Source: Emergomyces orientalis
Taxonomy: Eukaryota; Ascomycota; Eurotiomycetes; Onygenales; Ajellomycetaceae
Length of the DNA: 64,000 nt
Assembly (NCBI GenBank): GCA_002110485.1
Contig: MOWL01000047.1
Location: 1 to 64,000, forward strand
Direction: 5' to 3'
In this document: in pieces, positions 7,318 through 16,619 of the stretch
Layout: every line of letters starts with the position of its first letter
How positions within the stretch are numbered: the first letter of the stretch is position 1
Translations under genes and position numbers: made by a program
The notes under the pieces: model-generated
What the model was told of the DNA's origin: nothing
Database searches by the model: none
What the model saw: the letters and a program-made list of their open reading frames with translations, nothing else

Positions 7318-10113
7318 ATGTTTACTACACAAAATAATAATAAAAAGAAGAAAAAAACTATCAAAAATGCTTCAAAAATAACTTTTATTCAAAACAATGT
7401 TGATAGAAATAAAGATGCTATCTATTCATGCTTACAGATAGGCTTTGAAGAGCAAACTGACTTCATTCTATTACAAGAGCCAAATTTTGATATAGAACAA
7501 CAATTTATAATTTCTCATTCAAGCTATCACTGCTTTTTACCAGAGAAATCAGATGTAAAAGCAAGAGTTGTGATATATGCAAGAAAAAGATCAAGATTTC
7601 AATTCAATATAAAAAGTAATTATATATCTAATTCTGATATTCTAGTTGGAGATATTATAGATACAAGAAATCAATTTGACAGTATTCAATTGATAAATAT
7701 TTATAATGAAAAATCACTGAAGGTAAATGATAATTCATGGACAGTTGACAGAGAACTGCTGAATTTAAGTCCAGAAAAAAATGCTATTATATGTGGTGAT
7801 TTCAATGCACATCATATATGGTGGAATTCTGAATGTGATTATTCAATAAGATCAGAGAAAATAGTAGAGTGGGCTCTACAACATGAACTAGATATTATAA
7901 ATGAAATTGATAGACAGACCTTCTTTAGAAACAACTTAATGAAGAAATCAATCATAGACTTAACCTTTCTATCAAAAAATTTGATTGAAAACAAGGTCTA
8001 TAATTGGTTTATTAATTCAGAAGAAACATCAGGATCTGCTCATGAAGTTATTCAATTTAATATTGAAATTGATGAAAAGGAAACATGTGAGAATCCTCTA
8101 CTATCAAATCAATATAATTTTGAAAAAGCTGAATGGTCTGAAATCAATAAGAGAATTGAAGATTTAAAATTTGAAAAAAAAGAAGAATTATCAAATTGGA
8201 ATGAAAAGACAATAATAACAGATATAATGCTAGAAAGTAGAACTAATATAATAACTGAAATTATATTAGAAAGCATTAAAAACTTTATATCAAAGAAAAA
8301 GCTCTCAGAATTCTCAAAACCTTGGTGGTCAGAAGAAATAACAGAAAAAAGAAAAAATCTAGCAAAAATAAAAAAAGAATGGAAAGAGAATATCATATCT
8401 TATGAAGAATATAAAAGAATAAGAAATGAATATTTCACATTAATTAAAAAAGCTAAAACTAGCTGCTGGAATAAATTTCTTGAGAATGCACAGGGAAAAG
8501 AAATATTTAAAGCTTTTAAATATACAAAGTCTAAATCTGTTGCAAAGCTTCCATCTCTAAAATATAAAATAGAAAATGAGGAATATATTGCTCATTCTTT
8601 TGAACAAAAATGTCAGGCTTTTATGAAAATTCTATTTCAAAAACCACCTCAATCTGAACAATATAGTTCAATATGTGAATATATTGAAGATTCAAGATGG
8701 GCTTGGCCAGATCTATCTAGAAATGAACTTGAAACTGCTGTTTTTACAAGTTCTACAAAAACAGCTGCAGGACCTGATACTATAAATCATTTAATCATTC
8801 AAAAAGTCTTTCATTCTCTGAAAAATGAATTATTTGAATTATTCTCTCAACTAATGAAGAATGGGTATCACCCTGAATGCTGGAGACAAGCAACTGGTAT
8901 AGTTCTTGCAAAACCAAATAGAAAAGCTACTATGCCAAAGTCTTATAGAATTATATCACTTTTGAATTGCTTGGGAAAAATTCTTGAAAAAATAATAGCA
9001 ACAAGATTATCATATCTAGGCTCAATCACTGATTTATTATATAATGATCAAATGGGTGGCAGAAAACAGAATTCTGCAATAGATACAGTTTTATCAATAA
9101 TTCATGATATTCAAATGGCAAAAAATGAAGGCTTAGTTACAACAGCTGCTTTTATTGATATAAAAGGTGCTTTTGATCATGTTTCAAAGAATAAGCTAAT
9201 AATTATTCTTCAAGAGATGAAACTACCAAAAGCATTAATAAAGTGGGTTATATGTTTTATGTCAAAAAGATATATTCAACTACTTTTTGACTCATTAAAG
9301 CAAGATATTACTGAAATTGAAATAGGAGTTCCTCAGGGGTCTCCAGTCTCACCAATTCTATTTGCTATATATACAAAAAATCTATTCAAAGATAGAGAAA
9401 TGGAGATAGTGAGATCTCCTAGCTATGTTGATGATATAGGTCTGATTTTCAGCTCAAGAACAATAAAAGAAAATTGTGAAAATATTGAAAAAGCTGCGCA
9501 AGAGATATTTAATAGAGGAGATTTAAACCTAATTCAATTTGATATGGAAAAAACTGAATTAATTCACTTTTTTCCAAAAAGATATGAAAAGGAAATAAGT
9601 TTAAATCTATTAAATCAAGAAATAAAGCCTAAATCAGTTGTAAGATGGCTAGGAATCTGGCTGGATTCAAAACTCAATTTTAAATCTCATATTCAAAAAA
9701 GAATGGCTCAAGCTGAAAGAGTTTTAAATAGTATAATACAACTTTCTAATACTGAAAGGGGTTTATCATTTCAAGCTATGAGACAGCTATACATTGCATG
9801 TATAGCATCTATTTCTGATTATGGTGTTCAGATATGGTGGAAGAACCAGAAACACTTCATAGATAAGTTTCAAAAATTGCAGAATACAGCTTTAAGAAGA
9901 ATTCTGGGAGCTTTCAAAACCTCTCCATGTAGAGCTATGGAAATAGAAGCTTCTATATCACCTCCTGAAATAAGATTTGAGAAGATATGCAAGAATTATG
10001 CACTGAGAATCATGAAAATGCCAGATATTCATTCAATTAGAAAAAGAATATCTACATCTTATCCTCCAATTCAATCTGGAAATGACTTAGATTGGAATAG
10101 ATATCTAGATTGA
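7318..10113 (+). CDS. LINE-1 ORF2: endonuclease and reverse transcriptase
   Basis: The start is the ATG at 7318. An APE-type endonuclease comes first (FIQNNVDRNKD near 7385, ICGDFNAHHIWW near 7790-7825). The RT domain follows with AAGPDTINHL (about 8765), the catalytic AFIDIKGAFDH (about 9150-9180), GVPQGSPVSP (about 9325-9355) and SYVDDIGLIF (about 9420-9450). Both RT aspartates are present. The frame ends at a TGA (10111-10113), but the same frame then stays open to 11265, where RNase H and a zinc finger are encoded, so the natural ORF2 was one polypeptide of roughly 1,300 residues. The TGA may be a single point mutation of CGA or TGG. Confidence 0.88.
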   Translation: MFTTQNNNKKKKKTIKNASKITFIQNNVDRNKDAIYSCLQIGFEEQTDFILLQEPNFDIEQQFIISHSSYHCFLPEKSDVKARVVIYARKRSRFQFNIKSNYISNSDILVGDIIDTRNQFDSIQLINIYNEKSLKVNDNSWTVDRELLNLSPEKNAIICGDFNAHHIWWNSECDYSIRSEKIVEWALQHELDIINEIDRQTFFRNNLMKKSIIDLTFLSKNLIENKVYNWFINSEETSGSAHEVIQFNIEIDEKETCENPLLSNQYNFEKAEWSEINKRIEDLKFEKKEELSNWNEKTIITDIMLESRTNIITEIILESIKNFISKKKLSEFSKPWWSEEITEKRKNLAKIKKEWKENIISYEEYKRIRNEYFTLIKKAKTSCWNKFLENAQGKEIFKAFKYTKSKSVAKLPSLKYKIENEEYIAHSFEQKCQAFMKILFQKPPQSEQYSSICEYIEDSRWAWPDLSRNELETAVFTSSTKTAAGPDTINHLIIQKVFHSLKNELFELFSQLMKNGYHPECWRQATGIVLAKPNRKATMPKSYRIISLLNCLGKILEKIIATRLSYLGSITDLLYNDQMGGRKQNSAIDTVLSIIHDIQMAKNEGLVTTAAFIDIKGAFDHVSKNKLIIILQEMKLPKALIKWVICFMSKRYIQLLFDSLKQDITEIEIGVPQGSPVSPILFAIYTKNLFKDREMEIVRSPSYVDDIGLIFSSRTIKENCENIEKAAQEIFNRGDLNLIQFDMEKTELIHFFPKRYEKEISLNLLNQEIKPKSVVRWLGIWLDSKLNFKSHIQKRMAQAERVLNSIIQLSNTERGLSFQAMRQLYIACIASISDYGVQIWWKNQKHFIDKFQKLQNTALRRILGAFKTSPCRAMEIEASISPPEIRFEKICKNYALRIMKMPDIHSIRKRISTSYPPIQSGNDLDWNRYLD

Positions 10114-11265
10114 AATGAAAGTCAAGAAAATCAAGAAAATGAGAGAAATAGAAAAAAAATCCCTTCTCAACTATATAGAGTATGCTCAATGATTAAAAAT
10201 GAGTTCTCCTCATTAAATATTGAAAAGATTGAACACAAAAAGCTATATCCATGGAAAGAAAAACTAGGCTCAATGATTTCAATTGAAATAAGCGCATTAT
10301 CAAAACCAGAAGAAGCTGAGAATCATAGAAGAATAATAGAGAAAATTGATTTTAAAAAGTCAATTCTAATCTATTCAGATGGTTCAATGAATGAAAATAA
10401 AGGCCTAGGAGCTGGAATAGCATATACAGAAGATAATTACAAATATACATCAGATTCATGGAATATTGGAAATGAATGTGAAGTATTTGATGCTGAATTA
10501 TATGCTATTATGAAAGCTTTTAAACTGATAGAAATAAAAGCTTCAAAAAGAAAAGATATGAAAGAAGCATGGATTTTTTCAGATAGTCAAGCAGCTTTGA
10601 AAAGAATTCAAAAGAATGAAATTCATAATGGTCAAATGAATATAGAAGTAATTCTAAAGATATGCAAAAGAATTCAATTAAAATATAAGACAAAGATATA
10701 TCTGAGCTGGGTTCCTGCTCATATAAATATACATGGAAATGAGCTTGCTGATGAAGCAGCAAAGAAAGGAACAGAACTAAATATTGCAAGTTCAAAAATA
10801 GTTTCATGGTCTTTTATTAAAAGAAAGATAAAAGAGAATTGCTTAGAAAAATGGCATAAAATATGGGAAAAACAAAGAAAAAGTCCTCACTATCTTAGAT
10901 TTGAAACTAAACCTAAATGGAAATCATGCTCTATTAAGTGCAAGAAGAAGCTTTTCTCCTCAATCATTCAATTGAAACTAGGTCATGGCTATTTCAAATC
11001 TTATTTGAAAAGAATATCTGATATTGAAAGTGAAAATTGTGAATATTGTGACTCTCTTGAAGACCCAGAACATATCTTAATGAATTGCTCATTAAATCAA
11101 GAACTTAGAGCTGAACTGAGATATAAATATAAGCTGAGAGAAATGAATATGAAACTACTATTTTCAACTGAAATAGGCAGTCAATATTTAATTGATTTTC
11201 TCAATGAAACTCAAATAGCTACTAGAAATCAATTCTATTTCAAAGATGAAAATATAAATGAATGA
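10114..11265 (+). CDS. LINE-1 ORF2 C-terminal part: RNase H and CCHC finger
   Basis: This is the in-frame continuation of ORF2 after the TGA at 10111; an internal ATG at 10189 could restart translation. RNase H motifs are clear: IYSDGSMNENKG (first Asp, about 10370), FDAELYAI (Glu, about 10490), WIFSDSQAALKRI (Asp, about 10570) and WVPAHINIHGNELAD (His/Asp, about 10710). Near 11035-11090 a C-x2-C-x7-H-x4-C finger (CEYCDSLEDPEHILMNC) closes the protein, a hallmark of Tad1/I ORF2. The catalytic residues look intact. Confidence 0.85.
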   Translation, partial: NESQENQENERNRKKIPSQLYRVCSMIKNEFSSLNIEKIEHKKLYPWKEKLGSMISIEISALSKPEEAENHRRIIEKIDFKKSILIYSDGSMNENKGLGAGIAYTEDNYKYTSDSWNIGNECEVFDAELYAIMKAFKLIEIKASKRKDMKEAWIFSDSQAALKRIQKNEIHNGQMNIEVILKICKRIQLKYKTKIYLSWVPAHINIHGNELADEAAKKGTELNIASSKIVSWSFIKRKIKENCLEKWHKIWEKQRKSPHYLRFETKPKWKSCSIKCKKKLFSSIIQLKLGHGYFKSYLKRISDIESENCEYCDSLEDPEHILMNCSLNQELRAELRYKYKLREMNMKLLFSTEIGSQYLIDFLNETQIATRNQFYFKDENINE

Positions 11266-11650
11266 GAATCTGAAATATTCTTTATAAAAACTGCTAGATA
11301 TTATATAATATCTCACTATTTCTTTTGTGTTAGAGTCTGTCTTTTATTTCCTTTGTATTCATGTCATGAGTTATTTTGTCTATCATTAATTTATTTTCTT
11401 TGTAATCACTTGAAAATTATATGAAAAAAAGAGAATATAAATAATCTTCAAAGATATTTATAAATAAATAAATAAAAAAAAGAAAAATCAATTTGCTGAC
11501 TATTCTGGGCTGGAATTCAAGTATTGCAAGTGCTATTCGTTTGAAGAAAAAATGTATAGTAATTAGTGTTAAAGTTAGAAAAATCCTGAGACTCTTTGAG
11601 TCTCAGGTAGATATCATAGTCTCTGACTGCATATATATCTATAATTGAAG
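11266..11650 (+). other. LINE-1 3' untranslated region
   Basis: About 385 bp of AT-rich, non-coding sequence separate the ORF2 stop from the tail. It includes a short inverted pair, CTGAGACTC/GAGTCTCAG, at about 11586-11608 that could form a stem-loop just before the tail. The same UTR is repeated in the truncated copy at 11918-12298. Confidence 0.7.
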
Positions 11651-11677
11651 AATAATAATAATAATAATAATAATAAT
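11651..11677 (+). repeat. (AAT)9 tail of LINE-1
   Basis: Nine AAT units end LINE-1. Simple trinucleotide tails of this kind replace poly(A) in I-clade LINEs. The next base begins a second LINE-1 3' end. Confidence 0.9.
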
Positions 11678-12318
11678 GAAAGTGAAAATTGTGAATATTG
11701 TGACTCTCTTGAAGACTCAGAACATATCTTAATGAATTGCTCATTAAATCAAGAACTTAGAGCTGAACTGAGATATAAATATAAGCTGAGAGAAATGAAT
11801 ATGAAACTACTATTTTCAACTGAAATAGACAGTCAATATTTAATTGATTTTCACAATGAAACTCAAATAGCTACTAGAAATCAATTCTATTTCAAAGATG
11901 AAAATATAAATGAATGAGAATCTGAAATATTTCTTATAAAAACTGCTAGATATTATATAATATCTCACTATTTCTTTTGTGTTAGAGTCTGTCTTTTATT
12001 TCCTTTGTATTCATGTCATGAGTTATTTTGTCTATCATTAATTTATTTTCTTTGTAATCACTTGAAAATTATATGAAAAAAGAGAATATAAATAATCTTT
12101 AAAGATATTTATAAATAAATAAAAAAAAAGAAAAATCAATTTGCTGACTATTCTGAGCTGGAATTCAAGTATTGCAAGTGCTATTTGTTTGAAGAAAAAA
12201 TGTATAGTAATTAGTTTTAAAGTTAGAAAAATTCTGAGACTCTTTGAGTCTCAGGTAGATATCATAGTCTCTGACTGCATATATATCTATAATTGAAGAA
12301 TAATAATAATAATAATAA
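11678..12318 (+). mobile_element. 5'-truncated second LINE-1 copy, abutting the first tail
   Basis: This copy starts at the sequence matching 11026 of LINE-1 and repeats the last about 80 codons (zinc finger to the stop at 11915-11917), the 3' UTR and an (AAT)n tail (12299-12318). It differs from the parental copy at roughly a dozen positions, so it is about 98% identical. The junction lies exactly at the end of the first (AAT) tail with no intervening host base. It is a severe 5' truncation, usual for LINE insertions, but the tail-to-body placement is notable. Confidence 0.9.
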
Positions 12319-13999
12319 CTTCACTGTAGTTCTTCTTTTCTGACTTCTTGAGCACCACTGTGCACACTGTTTTGAATATCTGTGAGTAGTACTCTCAATG
12401 CCAGCAGGCCTGTGTAAGCTCAGTTATTGCTGTGATGAATCTTGAGCCTAGCATTTTAAGAAAGTGATTGGGGATGCTGTTGACATCTGAGGCTTTGTTG
12501 TTTGAAAGTCTAGTAATCAGTGCTGCCATGGCCTTCTCTGTGAGTACTATCATGTCAGTCACACTTCATGACTGTGTTCTCATGTTCATGTCATCTTCCC
12601 TTGTCATCAAAAACTCTGAGAAGAACTGCATCTGTAGTAGTTCAGTCTTGTTCTGAAATGCAGTGACTTGCATCTTGGTTTCATTTAAGATCTCTGACAT
12701 TTCTCTAAGCAGTGGCAGTCTTGCCAGTTGCTTGGTCTTGTTGATGTGTGTGTGATCCCACTTTGCCAGCTTCCAGAGCAGTTTAGAATTCATGTCAGCA
12801 CTGTTCATTAGATCATGGAAGCTGGCAGTCTTGATCAGCTTTATTTTCTTGTTTTGTCTGTTGCAGACATGTCTTCTTTTCTTCTCAGTGCTGTCTGCAT
12901 CTCTCATGGTTCTCTTGTACTCACTCACTGTCTGTGTCACTCTGTTGGACCACCACAAGCGACTCTGCTTGCAGATGTGTATGTGTTTAGCATGTTTCTC
13001 TACTAGCTCATTGATAAATTCACTTAGATAGTTTGCATAGCAATCAATCTCTGCTGTTGAGTCAAAGCTGTTGCAATATTGTAGCTCTTGACAGTTCTTT
13101 TGCAGCTGCTGTATATTCACTTGTCATCAGTTGCATTTTTCCCTTAGTACCACAGGTATGTCAATGACTAACTTAGTGATCACTGATAGATGATCTGATG
13201 TTATATCTGTCTTGTGTGTGATCTGGCATTTCAGTACCTCTGCACTCAGGTTCTCTGAGAGAAAGATTAGATTCAAGATAATATCAGTGCTTCTGCAGTT
13301 CTGTCATGTAATCTCTTTCTGTGATGTTGCCAGCTGCAGTTCAAGAGTATTCACCTGTGCTATAAGCTCTCATGCCAGATCAAAGTTCTGTTTCACTCAC
13401 TCATCTCCTCACTTTGAGTGATGCACATTGAAGTCTTTCAGCATCACTATCTCTGTCTGCTGCACTTTCACATTCTGACTTTGTACTTGTTGCATGTCTG
13501 CACTCTGATCTCATGCTTGTAGTGCACTTGTGTCTGAATCTTGCACTTGTTGCACACATCACTTCTGAGTTCATGCTGGTAGTGAGGCCTCAGCCTCCTC
13601 CACCACTGCTTGTAGCTCAAGGATGGGGGAACTCTCTGGCACAGTTGTGTAGCTGTCTGATGCAGCAGCATAGACATTGAGCATTAGTAGTGGTCCTCTT
13701 ACCGTGTTCACAGTGAGCAATGTCATGAATTCTGTAATAACTCTGACATTCCATGCTGTTGTCTTCAGTCTTTTGTTGATGAGAAAGCTCACCCTGGCCT
13801 TCTTAATCTGCATATCTGTCTGTCAGAATTCACAGTTGATCAGACATGTTATATTTCTTTCAGATTCTCTCTGCATTCATGATTCCTGCAGTGCAATGAT
13901 GTTGTAGTTTAATACTGTTTCAGACTTGATCAGTAATGTGTTCATCATCTTGTTTGAGTTATGCATATTGTATTGTAGTATATGAACTTGCTCACTCAT
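12319..13999 (-). pseudogene. LINE-2 ORF2: endonuclease and first RT block, mutated
   Basis: On the - strand an ATG at 13999 opens ORF2 with HILQYNMHNSNK followed by IIALQES and then TGA where Tad1 endonucleases read QEPW. Endonuclease pieces continue to about 13130. A longer open piece (13120-12566) covers the linker between endonuclease and RT (RLWWSNRV, WKLAKWDH). The last readable block, 12565-12319, has MAALITRLSNNKA, SIPNHFLKMLG and LTQACWH, the first RT motif. Nothing beyond it remains in the window. Internal stops are mainly TGA. Confidence 0.75.
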
Positions 14000-14653
14000 G
14001 GTTCACTCATGTCTTGGTCCTGCATGGAGTCTGGTTGCACTGAGCATGCATAGTCACTGAGCAAGTCTCATTGCTGCATATCAGCTCTTACTATATTTGT
14101 GAATCTGCTGATCTTGTGCTGAACAATCAGAGAATTCTCTTCTATAATTCTGCTATACTTTCTGAGAGTGATTCAATTCTTCTCATCTGATATTTATATT
14201 ATAAAGTATCTTGATCAGTTCTTGAGAGTCTTCTTGATCAGTGAAATCACAGTCTGTTGTTCAGAGTATTTTATAGATTATGCTGAATAATTTTCTTTAC
14301 AGTTACAGCAGACTGTCTTCTTTTCTTTCAGTGCTGCAGAGCAGGTCTTGTCTGTGTATCTCTCTGCTGCACAGTGCCCACAGATATCACTCTTGTGGCA
14401 GAATCTGGCTATGTGTTCATATTGCTGATAGCTGTAGCATCAGATGATCTGAGTCTCTCTGTGAAAGATTTCAATCATGCAGAATTCATTTTTCAGAATG
14501 ATGTCATTTTTCACAAGTATGTTTATCTGCTGCAGTGTGACTACATGTAGAATAATGCTTTCATGAAACTGCTGCTGTTTAGCTAGTCACTTTGTGACTC
14601 TGTGAATGAATACTCTGCATCTGAGAGATGAGTTCTGCTTGTAGATATTTTTC
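14000..14653 (-). pseudogene. LINE-2 ORF1, distal part with CCHC knuckles
   Basis: Reading leftward, the translation (about 14440-14270) contains the remnant CYSYQQYEHIARFC and then CGHCAAERYTDKTC and CCNC, a row of knuckles typical of Tad1 ORF1. Several stops interrupt the frame. The right border is the gypsy-2 LTR, and the frame resumes at 20276 on the other side (SDKAV, then KIYKQ on the left side). Confidence 0.65.
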
Positions 14654-14899
14654 TGTAACAGGCCTATGCTGAAGAGCTCGGCACTAATATAGGTCTTATA
14701 TAACAAAAAGTAGAAAATGTTAAGGAAAAGAAAAGAAAAGAAAAAGCATTTGAGTGTGAACACATGAGATTCTTTTATGAGTCTGACAGAGCAGATAATC
14801 ATATTTCTGATTGATGTGGCCGCTAGGTCGGCGAAAACCATGGAGCTTCCATTGACATGCAAGTGAAATGGTCTACTAACATGGGCATAGCTTATCACA
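14654..14899 (-). repeat. 3' LTR of gypsy-2 (246 bp)
   Basis: On the - strand it starts TGTGATAAGC and ends CCTGTTACA. Against the 5' LTR I count twelve substitutions, all transitions, plus one AAAAG unit missing. Several GC-rich words (GCCGCTAGGTCGGCG) are retained in both. Confidence 0.88.
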
Positions 14900-14928
14900 T
14901 TAGCCCCCCCCTTCTCTTGAGCTCAGCG
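14900..14928 (-). other. polypurine tract of gypsy-2
   Basis: Read on the - strand, the sequence next to the 3' LTR is a purine-rich run (GAGCTCAAGAGAAGG followed by more G and CTAA), the expected plus-strand primer site. Confidence 0.7.
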
Positions 14929-15148
14929 CCTCCTATTGATCAAGAGCTGCTGTCTCGGACAATGCCGAACCTGCAGTTCATGATGGGCAATCATAGCCCA
15001 CCCATTTCACAAGGTATTGTCAGCTGCAGTCATGGGGTTGTTCATTCAGTATCTCTTCAATCTCCCATTCAAGCTTGTTGTCCTCCCCCATGATGCCTGG
15101 CGGCTGCCAGTCAGAGATTGTTTGAGAGGGGAATGAGTCAGTGGCCAC

Positions 15149-16400
15149 TCAGTGTAAGAGATTCATATGAAAGACATCATGAATATCAGAAGAAGTGTTC
15201 AGGCAGTAGTTATGACTGTCTAGAACTTCCAGGACTTCATATTTCATGTGTCGGTAGTCCAGCATGTGCAATGGGCGTGTGGTTCGAATGTTCTTGAGAC
15301 TGAGCCAAACTAGATCATCAATCTTATACTGTTCAGTGAGGTCTTGTTGTACATTGGCTTGATCTTCTTGGTCTTGTTTGGCGCTTGCCATTGATGCTTC
15401 CGCCCAGTCGCGGGTGTCTCAGAGCTTTGTTACTATATTATCAGCGACCTCAATGGGATTGCACAGGTTCATTGAGAGTTGTGTGGGTTCTTGAAGATCT
15501 AGTATTTCCATATTATAGTCATGCATGAGAAAGAATGAGCTCACATCAGTGAAGACTGTGTTCTGACCATTGATTGTAACTTCTGTGTGAAGAAGTAGAT
15601 CATGTCAGTCATCTTGTGAATAATTACAGAACTTATGAAGATAATTCTTTACTGTCTGTATTATTCACTCTGAGAAACTGTCAGTCTCTGAATGATAGAT
15701 GATTGATAGATGACATGTGATCTTCAGTAACTGGCAGATTCTCATCCATAGAGTGCTTATGAACTGTCAGTCTTGGTCTGACACAATTGATCTTGGCAGT
15801 CCATGCATTCAGTAGAATGGGCTTTGTAGGAAAGTTTCAGCAATCTGTTCTGTATCTATTTTATTGCAGAGTTCTAGTATTACACTCTTGCTTAGATAAT
15901 TAATAATAATCATGATGTTCTTGCATTCTTTGCTCTCAGAGAGATTCACTGCAAAATCAATGACAACATCTTGTCATATTTAATCTGAAATGTTGAATTT
16001 GAGAAGGTCTTTTCAACAGTTCTTTCATGAGATGACTGACAAGCAGCAATTACAGTTTTAAATAAAGTGTCAGATACTATTTGAGATCTCAGATCAGTAG
16101 AACTCTTGTGATATTATTTGATATAGCTGTTCACAGCTCAGATAATCAGACATGCATGAGTCATGCATCTCTTGCATGATTTGTGTGTGTAATGTTTCAG
16201 ACTGCGGGACTCAATGTTGTTCACAGAATTGAAGAGCATTATTATTGTCAATGAAGTATTCAGATATGTCAGTTCTCATGTGTAGTTCTGGGGGGAATCA
16301 GAGTGCCTTCCAGTGTACAGCATCAGTGAGAGCTTGGAGCTGTTTGTCAGCAAGAGCTGACAGGTGTCACAGCTCATCTAGTGATGTTTCAGAAGGTGCT
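15149..16400 (-). pseudogene. gypsy-2 integrase, mutated
   Basis: The leftward translation shows the core motif DVVIDFAVNLSESK (about 15970-15930), NIMIIINYLSKSVI and HGLPRSIVSDQD (about 15810-15775), matching the first two catalytic acidic positions of gypsy integrases. The C-terminal module (QYKIDDLVWLSLKNIRTTRP, then DVFHMNLLH) is open between 15391 and 15149. Upstream, the HHCC region is recognisable but broken by stops. In-frame TGA and TAA codons are scattered throughout. Confidence 0.75.
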
Positions 16401-16619
16401 TCAGAGAGTGTCTCAGAAGAGATGTCAGAGACATCAGCAATGTCAGAAGTGATTTAAAGTGAGAGTGTTCTGACTACTGACACATGAATGATTTCATGTG
16501 CAGTCTTATCATGATTAATCAGTATTCTTGGGTCCAAGATTCGGTGTTCACAGTTGATCCAGCAGATGTCTGCTGCATCAGATGGCATGTCTTGCTCTCA
16601 TCAGAAGAGTGTGTCCGCC

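Larger units (their letters stand above)
5904..11677 (+). mobile_element. Tad1/I-like LINE (LINE-1), AT-rich and nearly CpG-free
   Basis: This non-LTR retrotransposon has an ORF1 with CCHC knuckles, then an ORF2 with apurinic endonuclease, reverse transcriptase, RNase H and a terminal CCHC finger, and ends in an (AAT)9 tail at 11651-11677. That architecture fits fungal Tad1 elements of the I group. The 5' end is cut at the gypsy-1 LTR (5903/5904), because ORF1 is open across that border without an ATG. By eye I count only about four CpG in the roughly 5.3 kb of coding sequence, and arginine is coded almost only by AGA. Despite this the frames are open apart from one TGA at 10111-10113. Confidence 0.92.
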
